Assembly (NCBI GenBank): GCA_040396955.1
Contig: JBBAWX010000002.1
Span: forward strand, 173,512-237,511
Source: UBA965 sp040396955
GTDB taxonomy: Bacteria; Chloroflexota; Chloroflexia; Chloroflexales; Roseiflexaceae
Direction: 5' to 3'
Length of the DNA: 64,000 bases
Positions 33,936 through 43,334 of this stretch are shown here, piece by piece. A model generated the notes under the pieces. It saw nothing but the letters and a program-made list of their open reading frames with translations, did not search any database and had not been told where the DNA came from. The position numbers were made by a program, and so were the translations under genes. The first letter of the stretch is position 1. Each line of letters begins with the position of its first letter.

Positions 33936-36900
33936 ATGACACGACTGACCTACCTCGAAGCCCTCAAGTCACGAGTGCTTATTTACGATGGTGCCATGGG
34001 CACCAGCATCGATGACTACGATTTAACTGCCGAAGATTACGGCGGTGAACAGACCTTTGGCAGTCGCGATTATCTCGTGATAACGCGCCCCGATGTCATC
34101 GGTAACATTCATCGCTCTTTCATGCAAGCCGGCGCCGATGTGCTCGAAACCTGCACATTCCAGAGCACGCGCCCGCGCCTCGAAGAATGGGGGCTTGGTG
34201 AGCGGGTCGCCGAAATCAACATGGCGGCTGCGCGCTTGGCCCGTGGTGTGGCCGACGAATTCTCCGCCCAAGACGGGCGCCCCCGCTACGTGGCCGGCTC
34301 GATTGGGCCCACTGGCAAACTCCCCTCATCCAACGACCCCGCCCTCAGCGATATCACGTTCGCCGAGTTGAGCGATATTTTTTATGAGCAAGCCACCGCC
34401 TTGATGCAGGGTGGGGTCGACGTGCTGTTGGTCGAAACCAGCGTCGACATCCTCGAGGTCAAAGCCGCTCTCGACGGCATCAAGCGTGCCAAGACCGATC
34501 TCAACCGCCCCGACGTGGCCGTGCAGGCGCAAATCTTCCTCGACATGAGCGGGCGTATGCTCCTTGGCACCGATATTCCGGCCTACATTGCTACCATGGA
34601 GGCCATGCCGGTCGACGTGATCGGCTTAAATTGCAGCACGGGCCCTGAGCACATGCGTGAGGCGATTCAGTATTTGACCGCCCACTCACGCAAGCCGATT
34701 TCGTGTATCCCCAACGCCGGTCTGCCACTCGAAGTCGATGGCGCTACGGTTTTCCCCATGGAGCCGGCTCCCTTTGCCGACACGCTGGGTGAATTTGTCA
34801 CCAAGTACGGCGTGAATGTGGTTGGTGGTTGCTGTGGTACGCGCCCCGCTCATATCGCCAAACTGCGTGAGCAGATTGGGTCGACACCGACGCCGCTTGC
34901 CCGTCAGATCGAGTACATCCCCAGCGTGTCGTCGGGCATCCGTGCGGCCGCACTCCAGCAAGACGGTACCTTGACCATGATCGGCGAGCGCGTCAACACG
35001 CTCGGTTCGCGCAAAGTCAAGCGCTTGCTCCTCAACGACGACTACGACGGCGTGCTCGAAGTGGCCCGTGAGCAGGTCGACAGTGGGTCGCACATGCTCG
35101 ACGTCTGTGTGGCCATGACCGAACGCTCAGACGAGCGTGAGCAGATGGTCAATTTGCTCAAAAAGCTGACGATGAACGTCGAATTACCCCTTGTCATCGA
35201 CACCACCGAACCCGACGTGCTTGAGGCGGCGTTGAGCCACTACCCGGGGCGCGCCATCGTGAATTCGGTGTCGCTTGAGGGTGGTCGTGGTGAAAAAATC
35301 GACAAGGTGATGCCCTTGGTGGCGCGCTACGGCGCGGCCACGGTGGCCATGACCATCGACGAAGAGGGCATGGCGCATACTGCCGAGCGCAAACTCGCCA
35401 TCGCACAGCGTATTGCCGATATTGCCATGCAAGAATTCGGCGTATCACCCGAGGCCCTCATCTACGACGTGCTTACCTTCCCGATTACCACCGGCCAAGA
35501 AGAGTTGCGCATGGCCGCCGTCGAGACCCTGAACGGCATCCGTCTCGTCAAAAAGCACATCCCCGGCTGTTTCACCACCTTGGGCGTGAGCAATCTCAGC
35601 TTCGGTGTGGCTCCGCATGCCCGCGCCGCCCTCAATTCGGTCTTTTTGTATCACGCCCGTGAAGCGGGGCTCGATACGGCCATCATCAACCCAACCCATG
35701 TGTCGCCCTATGCGGAGATTCCAGCCGATCAACGTGAGCTCTGTGAGGATTTGATTTTTGCGCGGCGTGAAGATGCCCTCGCACGGTTCATCCAGTACTT
35801 CGAAGCCAACGCCGACAGTGAAAGTCGTGAAGTAGCCGACCCCACTGCCGGCATGTCGGTCGATGAGCGACTCTTTTGGAAGATTCTGCACCGCAAAAAA
35901 GAAGGGGTCGAGGGCGACATCGATGAATCCGTACAACGGCGCCTGACCACCCACGGTCTGATGCTGGGTGATAGCGTGGCCGCTCGCAAGAACGCCGAGG
36001 GGGTGTCGCCACAGGGCATCGAGGCCGTCGAAGTCCTTAATACGGTGCTGTTGCCCGCCATGAAGCAGGTCGGCGACTTGTTCGGCGCCGGGCAGTTGAT
36101 TTTGCCCTTTGTGCTCCAGAGTGCAGAGGTGATGAAAAAGGCGGTCGCGCGCCTTGAGCAGTACCTTGATCGCCTGGAAGGGACGAGCAAGGGCAAAGTG
36201 GTGCTTGCGACCGTGTACGGTGACGTGCACGATATCGGTAAAAACTTGGTAAACACCATCCTTTCTAACAACGGATATACGGTCTACGACCTCGGCAAAC
36301 AAGTGCCGGTCAATACCATCATCGAGAAAGCACTCGAAGTCGGCGCTGATGCCATCGGCTTGTCAGCGCTGCTGGTGAGTACATCCAAGCAGATGCCCAT
36401 TTGTGTGCAAGAGCTCCACAAGCGTGGCCTCAACATTCCGGTGTTGGTGGGTGGTGCGGCCATTAATCGGCAGTATGGTCAGCGCATCACGTTCGTCAAC
36501 GAAACAGAACCATATGCGGCCGGCGTCTACTACTGCAAAGATGCGTTTGAGGGGCTTGAAACCGTCGATCGTCTGACCGATACGGCGCAGCGTGCGGAAT
36601 TCATGGCGCACGTGCAGGCCGACGCCGTTGCGAGCCGCCTCGAAAAAGAGCGCGGTCGGCAGACGCTGACCACACAAGGCCGGGCCTCCGATGCGACCGC
36701 TCACATACGCTCAGCGGTGCGCACCGATGTGCCGGTACCCACACCGCCGTTTTGGGGGGCACAGGTGGCCACACGCATTCGCCTCGATGATGTGGTGCAG
36801 TGCCTTGACCGCAACGCACTCTACCGCCTGCAGTGGGGCGCCAAAAACGCCAAGGGGCAGGAGTGGGAGGAACTCAGAGCTCAGTTTGATGTCAAGGTGC

Positions 36901-37529
36901 GTGACCTCATCCGCGAGGCCGAGCGCGACGGTTGGTTGGAGCCCAAAGTGGTCTACGGCTACTATCCGTGCCAATCACAGGGGCATGACCTCATCGTGTA
37001 CGATCCTGCGGATCGTAGCCGTGAATTGACTCGATTCACCTTCCCACGGCAACCCGAGCGCGAACGCCTCTGTCTTGCCGACTACTACCGCACAGTGGCA
37101 TCGGGAGAGTACGACGTGGTGGCCCTGCAGGTGGTTACCATGGGGACCAAGGTCGATGACTTGACCGAGACCTTGCAACAGCAGGGCGATTATAGTCGGT
37201 CATACTTCATCCACGGATTAGCGGTGTCATTGGCCGAGGCATTGGCCGAATACACCAATCGCCTCATTCGGCAGAGCCTCGGGCTGGCAGCCGAACAGGG
37301 GCGGCGCTATTCGTGGGGGTACCCGGCGTGCCCTGATCTCGAGGAGCATGTAAAGTTGTTTGGTGTATTGCCAACCGAGCGGATTGGCGTGAGTCTAACT
37401 GATGCGTATCAGTTAATTCCCGAGCAGAGTACGGCCGCCATTGTGGTCCATCATCCCGAGGCCAAGTACTTTTCGATCGGGTCGGCGCGCGAGCGTGCCG
37501 ACGAGGATGTTGCAACAGTGCAACAGTAA
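33936..37529 (+). CDS. metH: Cobalamin-dependent methionine synthase
   Basis: Transfers the methyl group of 5-methyltetrahydrofolate to homocysteine via B12. The full four-module enzyme has 1197 residues. The homocysteine module (1-320) carries the Zn Cys residues in GLNCSTG and GGCCGTRP. The pterin-binding module (about 345-610) opens with IGERVNTLGSRK. The cobalamin cap and binding domain (about 640-890) has GDVHDIGKN, the His ligand motif near 763. The C-terminal activation/SAM domain (about 925-1190) has RYSWGYPACPDLEEH. Requires reactivation by flavodoxin; no reductase is adjacent. The cobalt importer in this window may supply its cofactor metal. Confidence 0.97.
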   Translation: MTRLTYLEALKSRVLIYDGAMGTSIDDYDLTAEDYGGEQTFGSRDYLVITRPDVIGNIHRSFMQAGADVLETCTFQSTRPRLEEWGLGERVAEINMAAARLARGVADEFSAQDGRPRYVAGSIGPTGKLPSSNDPALSDITFAELSDIFYEQATALMQGGVDVLLVETSVDILEVKAALDGIKRAKTDLNRPDVAVQAQIFLDMSGRMLLGTDIPAYIATMEAMPVDVIGLNCSTGPEHMREAIQYLTAHSRKPISCIPNAGLPLEVDGATVFPMEPAPFADTLGEFVTKYGVNVVGGCCGTRPAHIAKLREQIGSTPTPLARQIEYIPSVSSGIRAAALQQDGTLTMIGERVNTLGSRKVKRLLLNDDYDGVLEVAREQVDSGSHMLDVCVAMTERSDEREQMVNLLKKLTMNVELPLVIDTTEPDVLEAALSHYPGRAIVNSVSLEGGRGEKIDKVMPLVARYGAATVAMTIDEEGMAHTAERKLAIAQRIADIAMQEFGVSPEALIYDVLTFPITTGQEELRMAAVETLNGIRLVKKHIPGCFTTLGVSNLSFGVAPHARAALNSVFLYHAREAGLDTAIINPTHVSPYAEIPADQRELCEDLIFARREDALARFIQYFEANADSESREVADPTAGMSVDERLFWKILHRKKEGVEGDIDESVQRRLTTHGLMLGDSVAARKNAEGVSPQGIEAVEVLNTVLLPAMKQVGDLFGAGQLILPFVLQSAEVMKKAVARLEQYLDRLEGTSKGKVVLATVYGDVHDIGKNLVNTILSNNGYTVYDLGKQVPVNTIIEKALEVGADAIGLSALLVSTSKQMPICVQELHKRGLNIPVLVGGAAINRQYGQRITFVNETEPYAAGVYYCKDAFEGLETVDRLTDTAQRAEFMAHVQADAVASRLEKERGRQTLTTQGRASDATAHIRSAVRTDVPVPTPPFWGAQVATRIRLDDVVQCLDRNALYRLQWGAKNAKGQEWEELRAQFDVKVRDLIREAERDGWLEPKVVYGYYPCQSQGHDLIVYDPADRSRELTRFTFPRQPERERLCLADYYRTVASGEYDVVALQVVTMGTKVDDLTETLQQQGDYSRSYFIHGLAVSLAEALAEYTNRLIRQSLGLAAEQGRRYSWGYPACPDLEEHVKLFGVLPTERIGVSLTDAYQLIPEQSTAAIVVHHPEAKYFSIGSARERADEDVATVQQ

Positions 37530-37542
37530 GAGGAGGGTGCCG

Positions 37543-38412
37543 ATGAACGAGCATGTCGAAGCGTTTATTGCCTACTTGATGCAAGAACGTGCCTTGACTG
37601 CCAACACCGTTTCGGCCTATCGGACCGATTTGGAGCAATTTTTGCAGTTTTGCGCTGGGCGCGGAGTCACCACGGTCACCGCTGTGGGGCGTGAAGACGT
37701 GGTGGCGTTCATGATTTATCTGCGTGAGCGCCAGTATTCCAATGCCACGGTGGCTCGGCGTACCGCAGCGGTGAAGTCCTTTTATGCCTATCTGACTACC
37801 GCAGGTGTGGTCAAAACAGACCCCACGCAATCGGTGGAATCGCCACGGGTGGCCCGTGAGATTCCCAAATCGTTGACGCCAGTCCAGGTCGACGAACTCA
37901 TGGAATTGCCGTTGCGCCATCGTACCCCCGAGCGCATGCGCGACCGTGCCATGCTCGAATTGTTGTACTCCACGGGGATGCGCGTCAGCGAATTGGTGGG
38001 CTTGAACATCGGCGATGTGAGTATGACTGAAAAATCGGTGCATTGTGTGGGCAAAGCGCAAAAAGTGCGCATGATTCCCATCAGTGAATCGGCACTTACG
38101 GCGCTCGAAGAATATCTTGATATTGCTCGTGGTCAGTTGGTCAGCGATGAGTCGGCCGCTGAAAATACCCTCTTTGTCAATCACCGTGGCGGCCGTTTGA
38201 CCCGCCAAGGCTTTTGGCTGATTTTGAAGCAGTACGCCGATGAACTCGGCGTCAGTGATTTGACCCCACACATGTTGCGGCATTCGTTTGCGGCACACAT
38301 GATTAGCAGTGGCGTCGATTTGCGTCGGGTGCAGGCACTTCTCGGGCATGCTTCGCTGTCAACAACTCAAATCTATGCCCAGATGATTCAACCCCCCCAG
38401 CCCAACGGGTAA
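37543..38412 (+). CDS. Tyrosine site-specific recombinase, XerC/XerD type
   Basis: 289 residues with the full catalytic set: Arg147 in STGMRVSE, Lys171, His243-xx-Arg246 in HMLRHSF, His269 in LLGHAS and nucleophile Tyr278. The N-terminal SAM-like domain (1-90) reads VEAFIAYLMQERALTANTVSAY. Size, lack of extra domains and location in a housekeeping region fit the chromosome-dimer-resolving Xer protein and not an integrase. GAGGAGGG precedes the ATG at 37543, only 13 bp after metH, so it is co-transcribed. I cannot decide between XerC and XerD. Confidence 0.9.
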   Translation: MNEHVEAFIAYLMQERALTANTVSAYRTDLEQFLQFCAGRGVTTVTAVGREDVVAFMIYLRERQYSNATVARRTAAVKSFYAYLTTAGVVKTDPTQSVESPRVAREIPKSLTPVQVDELMELPLRHRTPERMRDRAMLELLYSTGMRVSELVGLNIGDVSMTEKSVHCVGKAQKVRMIPISESALTALEEYLDIARGQLVSDESAAENTLFVNHRGGRLTRQGFWLILKQYADELGVSDLTPHMLRHSFAAHMISSGVDLRRVQALLGHASLSTTQIYAQMIQPPQPNG

Positions 38413-38481
38413 GTGGGTACATACAAACGGTAGTGTCGTACGTAGGAACGTGCGTACGACGGGACAGCGGAGCAATAGGGT

Positions 38482-40092
38482 ATGCCAAAGTACGACTACG
38501 ACGTGATTATTGTGGGCAGTGGTCATAACGGTTTGACGACTGCCGGGTATTTGGCCCGGGCCGGGTTACGCACCCTGGTACTTGAACGTCGCCCCATTGT
38601 GGGTGGCGCCGTTTGTACCGAAGAGACCATCCCTGGGTACAAAATCGACGTTGGCTCATCGGCTCACATCATGATTCATCTGACACCGGTGGTGCGTGAT
38701 CTTGAGCTCGAAAAGCACGGCCTCGAATACATCGACATGGACCCATACGCCTTTTATCCGGTGCCCGATGGCTCGGGGTCGATTTCGTTTTATCGCGACA
38801 AAGATAAAACCCTCAATTCCATTGCGAGCGTCTCTGAACGAGACGCCGAGGCTTACCGCAAATTCTTGGCCTACTGGGGGCCCATCAACGAAGCCGTTTT
38901 TGACGTCTTTCTCAACCCGCCGAGTGTGATGGGGTTGTTTGGCTCTATGGCCAAGGCCCAAGCCAAGGTGCGCCATATCACCAGCACCCTCGAAACCGTG
39001 CGGCGTCTGTTTACTTCGTACGGACAACTCATCACCGAAACGTTCGAATCCGAGGCCATGCGGGCCGCACTTACCTGGCTTGCCGCCCAATCAGGGCCAC
39101 CACCCGACGAAATCGGCGCAGGTGATTTTTTTGGCTGGCACTCCATGATGCACACCAGCGGTGCCATGCACCCCAAGGGGGGGAGTGGCATGTTGACCCA
39201 GGCCATGGCACGGTCGTTTGTGGCTGCCGGGGGCACGGTGGTGCTGAATTCGCCCGTCAAACGCATTCTTATTCAAGGGAATCGTGTCGAAGGGGTTGAA
39301 ACCACCGATGGCATGCGCTACACGGCACCTCTTGTCATCTCCAATGCCCACATCCAGACCACCATGCTCGGTATGGTTGGTGACGAGCACATCTCCACCG
39401 ATTTGGCCCACAAAATCCGCAACATTCGCGTCGGCAACGGCTTCGGTATGACGGTGCGCTGTGCTGCCGATGAATTGCCCGATTACATTGCTGCACCGTC
39501 GGGTGGCAAACCGCACGAAAGCCACCATGGGTTGCAGTTGCTCGCACCTTCGATGGATCATGTGCGCCGGGCGTACGCCGATTATTCACTCGGCTACCCC
39601 TCCAAAGATCCAGCCGTGATTGCCATGACCTTCTCGGCCATCGATCCGGTGGTGGCTCCTCCGGGCAAGCACACCGTCTTTTTGTGGGCTCAGTACTTCC
39701 CATATACCCTCGCCGACGGCATGCAGTGGGCCAATGAGCGTGAGCGCGTCGCTGATAGCATCCTTGAAGTGCTCTACACCTATGCGCCCAACATGCGTGG
39801 CAAAATCATCGACCGCTACATTCAGACGCCCCTCGACCTCGAGAATCTGCATGGATTGGTGCGCGGCAATGTGATGCACGTGGAAATGTCCCTCGACCAG
39901 ATGTTCTTTTATCGCCCGATTGCGGAATTGGCCGACTACCGTACGCCCATCAAAGGGCTGTATATGACCGGCGCCAGCATGCACCCAGGCGGTGGCGTAT
40001 TTGCGGCGAGTGGCTACAACACCGCCCGCACCGTGCTCGCCGATTTGCGCCCACTCAATCGGTTGTGGCGTGGGGTGCGCACCGGCGAATAA
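38482..40092 (+). CDS. Phytoene-dehydrogenase-like FAD oxidoreductase (PYROXD2-like), 536 aa
   Basis: Flavoprotein with an N-terminal FAD Rossmann motif VIIVGSGHNGLTTAGYLARAG at 9-29 and a second GG motif RRPIVGGAVCTEE. The C-terminal FAD-binding block TGASMHPGGGVFAASGYNTA is the CrtI-type signature. It resembles the PYROXD2/carotenoid-desaturase-like branch rather than a proven carotenoid enzyme, and no other carotenoid genes are adjacent. It lies 70 bp after the recombinase and ends at a strong hairpin. Confidence 0.87.
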   Translation: MPKYDYDVIIVGSGHNGLTTAGYLARAGLRTLVLERRPIVGGAVCTEETIPGYKIDVGSSAHIMIHLTPVVRDLELEKHGLEYIDMDPYAFYPVPDGSGSISFYRDKDKTLNSIASVSERDAEAYRKFLAYWGPINEAVFDVFLNPPSVMGLFGSMAKAQAKVRHITSTLETVRRLFTSYGQLITETFESEAMRAALTWLAAQSGPPPDEIGAGDFFGWHSMMHTSGAMHPKGGSGMLTQAMARSFVAAGGTVVLNSPVKRILIQGNRVEGVETTDGMRYTAPLVISNAHIQTTMLGMVGDEHISTDLAHKIRNIRVGNGFGMTVRCAADELPDYIAAPSGGKPHESHHGLQLLAPSMDHVRRAYADYSLGYPSKDPAVIAMTFSAIDPVVAPPGKHTVFLWAQYFPYTLADGMQWANERERVADSILEVLYTYAPNMRGKIIDRYIQTPLDLENLHGLVRGNVMHVEMSLDQMFFYRPIAELADYRTPIKGLYMTGASMHPGGGVFAASGYNTARTVLADLRPLNRLWRGVRTGE

Positions 40093-40115
40093 ACTGCACC
40101 TGCGCTGTTGCAAAG

Positions 40116-40152
40116 CCAACACCCCCCACTGCATCGCAGTGGGGGGTGTTGG
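40116..40152. terminator. Bidirectional terminator-like hairpin
   Basis: A 17-bp perfect stem (CCAACACCCCCCACTGC paired with GCAGTGGGGGGTGTTGG) around an ATC loop lies between convergent genes. There is no U-tract on either side, so it may act mainly as an mRNA-end stabiliser. Confidence 0.7.
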
Positions 40153-40160
40153 GTAATGTA

Positions 40161-40808
40161 CTATGAGGCGGTGGTACAAACCTGCTCTGGGCCTCGCCCG
40201 ATGCGTGACTCAAAAAAGCTGGTGATTTTGGCGGTGTCAACCTCGGCAAGGGGCATCAGGTAGTTCCACGCTGTGACGACAACCGGCGCCTCAATGCGAT
40301 CATCGGGGCGCGGTACCATTACCACACACGGGTTGCGACGCTGAAGCTCACGGGCCAGTGTGTCGAGTTTTTGCACGTCGGCACTCTCGAGTGAGGCCCG
40401 GTAATGGATGATGATGCCGCCGTGCTCGATGTTGTGCACACTGATTTTATCGTCGATCGGCTGATTCTGAATGCCCCAAGGCGCCAGCGTATTGCCCACA
40501 TGCCATCCTGAGGTAGGAGGATTGGAGTTGTAGGCCACAGGGAGTGCATCATCGACACTGTCGAGGTGCAGGCCCTGCCCCATGTCTGCGATTTTTTGGG
40601 CTTCGGCAGGGAGCGTGTCGCTGGTAGTACGGAACAGGTACCACCCAATCAGGAGGGCGACGACCGCAATCCCGCCGATGAGCGACCAATTTGGCTGGCG
40701 TGTACGTCTGATCGGCTTTTTGGGCGCAGTGGATGGTGGGGCGGCCGGGGTTGGGCGTGGTGCAGGCGATGTCGATTGTGGGCCACGACGTGGTTTTTTG
40801 TTGCTCAT
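40161..40808 (-). CDS. DUF3105-family membrane-anchored protein, 215 aa
   Basis: A basic, Pro/Ala-rich N-terminal cytoplasmic tail is followed by one membrane helix (NWSLIGGIAVVALLIGWYLF, about residues 42-61) and an extracytoplasmic domain. The domain has YNSNPPTSGWHVGNTLAPWG and VHNIEHGGIIIHY, the hallmarks of DUF3105. The conserved His residues suggest metal or cofactor binding, but no function is established. ATG at 40808 is preferred over the open frame to 40922. Follows psuG by 25 bp. Confidence 0.85.
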   Translation of the reverse strand: MSNKKPRRGPQSTSPAPRPTPAAPPSTAPKKPIRRTRQPNWSLIGGIAVVALLIGWYLFRTTSDTLPAEAQKIADMGQGLHLDSVDDALPVAYNSNPPTSGWHVGNTLAPWGIQNQPIDDKISVHNIEHGGIIIHYRASLESADVQKLDTLARELQRRNPCVVMVPRPDDRIEAPVVVTAWNYLMPLAEVDTAKITSFFESRIGRGPEQVCTTAS

Positions 40809-40833
40809 CTGAGCACTTTCTAGGCGTAGGTGA

Positions 40834-41733
40834 CTACGCAGTGGTGAGGGCAACTGCCAAGGCGGCAGCGACCGTCGCATTGTTGGCAAGGAGTGCCATG
40901 TTGGTACGCATGCTCTCGCCACTCGTTTCAGCGGCGACTGCGCTCAACAAAAAGGGTGTCACGGCCTGGCCGCGGATGCCGGCTTTTTCGGCGCGTGCGA
41001 GCGCTCGGCCAATTGCCGCCTCAATGTCGGCGGCCGGGAGCGCATATTCGGCGGGCGGTGGTACGGCCACAATCATGCCGCCGCCGCCCAGCGCCCGGTG
41101 GGCGCGCCAGGCCCGCGCAATGGTGGCCACGTCGGCGGCCGGGTTGACGGTCAAGCCACTGCGTGCACTATAAAACGCCGGAAACTCGCTGGTCTGGTAG
41201 CCGTATACGGGCACACTCAGTGTCTCCAAGTATTCGAGTGTTGCCGGCAGATCGAGAATTGACTTGGCACCGGCACAGACCACAATCACCGGCGTTTTGG
41301 CCAGCTCGGTGAGGTCGGCCGAAATATCGAAACTGCTGTTGGCGCCCCGATGCACCCCACCAATCCCGCCAGTGGCAAACACCTCAATGCCCACGGCGTG
41401 GGCGAGTGCCATGGTCGCCGAGACGGTGGTTGCGCCAAAGGCACCATCAGCCAGCGCCAGTGGGATGTCGCGGCGCGCCAGTTTGCGCACGTCGCTGGCC
41501 TGCGCAAAACGCTCTAAGATTTCGTCGGCAATCCCGACGGTGGCAGTCCCAGCGACCACGCCAATCGTAGCGGGGACTGCGCCACCTTGCCGCACGAGAT
41601 CTTCCATTTGGCGGGCAATGGTGACATTTTGCGGGTAGGGCAGACCGTGTGCGATGACGGTGCTCTCAAGAGCCACGAGCGGTTGCCCTTGTTGGCGAGC
41701 GGTTGCAACTGCGGTCGATGTAGCGATGTGCAT
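40834..41733 (-). CDS. psuG: Pseudouridine-5'-phosphate glycosidase
   Basis: Reversibly splits pseudouridine 5'-phosphate into uracil and ribose 5-phosphate. 299 residues with QPLVALESTVIAHGLPYP at the N-terminus (catalytic Glu region), GTATVGIADEIL, RDIPLALADGAFGATTVSATM and TGGIGGVHRGA, followed by the active-site Lys in CAGAKSILDLPATLEYLETL. All are family signatures. No pseudouridine kinase (psuK) is next to it. Downstream lies DUF3105, upstream map 20 bp away on the same strand. Confidence 0.95.
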   Translation of the reverse strand: MHIATSTAVATARQQGQPLVALESTVIAHGLPYPQNVTIARQMEDLVRQGGAVPATIGVVAGTATVGIADEILERFAQASDVRKLARRDIPLALADGAFGATTVSATMALAHAVGIEVFATGGIGGVHRGANSSFDISADLTELAKTPVIVVCAGAKSILDLPATLEYLETLSVPVYGYQTSEFPAFYSARSGLTVNPAADVATIARAWRAHRALGGGGMIVAVPPPAEYALPAADIEAAIGRALARAEKAGIRGQAVTPFLLSAVAAETSGESMRTNMALLANNATVAAALAVALTTA

Positions 41734-41753
41734 GGTGTTGGTTGTCCTTGCCG

Positions 41754-42503
41754 TTAGGGGAGGGTCAAAAGAATCGGACCATCGGCGCTGATGGCAATCG
41801 AATGCTCAAATTGTGCCGATAATTTGCCATCGGCCGTGCGCACCGTCCACTGGTCCTTTTTGTCGAGAATCGTCTTGTGGGTGCCCATGTTGATCATCGG
41901 CTCCACCGTAAAAATCATCCCCGCTTGGAGCTTGGGCCCGGTCTTGGGCGTGCCCACGTGGTAAATGGTCGGCGCTTGATGGAGCTTGCGCCCCACACCA
42001 TGCCCCGTGTATTCGCGCACAATTCCGTAGCCAAATGGCTCCACGTAGTGTTGGATGGCCGCGCCGATATCGCCCACATGATTCCCAATCACGGCTGCCG
42101 CAATTCCCTGCTGGAGCGCAGTCGCAGCAACGTCGAGGAGTTGTTGGGCCTCTGCACTAATCTGCCCGACTGGCACCGTGATACAGGCGTCGCCATACCA
42201 GCCATCGAGGATGACTCCCACATCGAGGCCCACAATGTCGCCCGCGCGGAGTTGTTCGGGGCCGGGGATACCATGACAAATCACCTGGTTGGGGGAAATA
42301 CACACAGTCGCCGGAAACCCGTTGTAGCCCTTGTAGGCTGGCTTGGCACCGTGGGCCCGGATGAAGCGCTCTGCTACTGCGTCGATTTCGGCCGTGGTAA
42401 TGCCGGGCTCAATGATGGGCGTGATGGCTGCGAACGTTTGCGCCACGAGGCGCCCTGCCTCGCGCATGGCGGCAATGTTGGCCGCAGTATGAATGGGTAT
42501 CAC
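41754..42503 (-). CDS. map: Methionine aminopeptidase, type I
   Basis: Removes initiator Met from nascent proteins. 249 residues with the metal ligands in VGLDVGVILDGWYGDACITV (two Asp), GHGVGRKLHQAP (His), FTVEPMI (Glu) and QFEHSI (Glu). No N-terminal zinc-finger extension. It stands apart from the usual ribosomal-protein operon and sits between psuG and the GntR regulator, so it may be a second copy. Confidence 0.95.
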   Translation of the reverse strand: MIPIHTAANIAAMREAGRLVAQTFAAITPIIEPGITTAEIDAVAERFIRAHGAKPAYKGYNGFPATVCISPNQVICHGIPGPEQLRAGDIVGLDVGVILDGWYGDACITVPVGQISAEAQQLLDVAATALQQGIAAAVIGNHVGDIGAAIQHYVEPFGYGIVREYTGHGVGRKLHQAPTIYHVGTPKTGPKLQAGMIFTVEPMINMGTHKTILDKKDQWTVRTADGKLSAQFEHSIAISADGPILLTLP

Positions 42504-42541
42504 CGAGATAGCTCCCCTGTGGATAGGTGCCGACGCGCCAA

Positions 42542-43327
42542 TCAGTTTTCGTTGGTGCTGGCGAATTCGTGCACGGTATGATACTCGTACCGGTCGGTGC
42601 GATAATAACTAATCGTGTGCTCAATAATCTGCTGTTGTTTGGTGTAACTGGTGCTTTTGACGAGCAACAACGGGGTGCCTTCTTCGACATGCAGCAGATG
42701 CGCCTGCTCTTCGTCAGCACTTACCGCGTTAATCGTATGCCGGATCTGCGCAATATCAATCCCATGTCGGTCAATCAACAGGTGGTAGAGCGACTCATGT
42801 TGCATGTCGTATTCGGCGAGATCCGGGCAAAATGCGGCGATAATTGTGCTGTATTGCAGGCTCATCGGGGTGCCATCACCGAGCCTCAGGCGGGCCAAGT
42901 GCCAGCAGATGGCACCGCTGAGATGCGTGAGCACGGTCGGCGCGTGCCCGTCGATGATGCCTTGACTCAGTACGAGTACTTGGGCACTTGGCGTGAGCCC
43001 TAGGGCGCGCACCTGGTGCGTGAAACTCCGGTCAAGGTAGAACTCGGACCGTTGCCGTTGGGGAAGTACATAAGTGCCAAGCCCGGCTTTGCGCCGGATG
43101 AGTTGGGCATTGGTGAGATTGCTGAGTGCGGTGCGCATGGTGTGCCGCCCGACTTGGTAGTGCTGGCAGAGCTCGAGCTCGGGGGGGAGGACATCCATCG
43201 GTTTGAGCACACCGGTCATGATGAGCTCGCGCAGGTGCGCCTCTACTTGGTGATAGAGGGGCAACGGGTTATTGGTGTCGACGGGGCGAATGTCGAGCGT
43301 TTCAACAGCGATCGCATGTGATTCCAT
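42542..43327 (-). CDS. GntR-family (HutC/UTRA) transcriptional regulator, 261 aa
   Basis: The N-terminal winged helix (about residues 15-85) contains PLYHQVEAHLRELIMTGVLKPMDVLPPELELCQHYQVGRHTMRTALSNL, the GntR signature. The C-terminal UTRA ligand domain (about 105-250) includes LRLGDGTPMSLQYSTIIAAFCP, VEEGTPLLLVKSTSYTKQQQIIEHTISYYRTDRYEY. ATG at 43327 starts 8 bp after the phosphotriesterase stop, so it is the third gene of the FAD-oxidoreductase operon and probably autoregulated. The dyads at 45596 and 32320 are likely binding sites; the ligand is unknown. Confidence 0.9.
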   Translation of the reverse strand: MESHAIAVETLDIRPVDTNNPLPLYHQVEAHLRELIMTGVLKPMDVLPPELELCQHYQVGRHTMRTALSNLTNAQLIRRKAGLGTYVLPQRQRSEFYLDRSFTHQVRALGLTPSAQVLVLSQGIIDGHAPTVLTHLSGAICWHLARLRLGDGTPMSLQYSTIIAAFCPDLAEYDMQHESLYHLLIDRHGIDIAQIRHTINAVSADEEQAHLLHVEEGTPLLLVKSTSYTKQQQIIEHTISYYRTDRYEYHTVHEFASTNEN

Positions 43328-43334
43328 GCCTCCA

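Noticed and set aside
35445..36302. 285-codon minus-strand open frame inside metH
   Set aside because: Antisense shadow of a perfectly conserved enzyme. GC-rich third positions create long antisense frames; there is no ribosome site or motif.
37543..38412. Integrase of a mobile island
   Set aside because: It is a plain Xer-sized recombinase co-transcribed with metH. I saw no attachment repeats, tRNA or phage genes around it.
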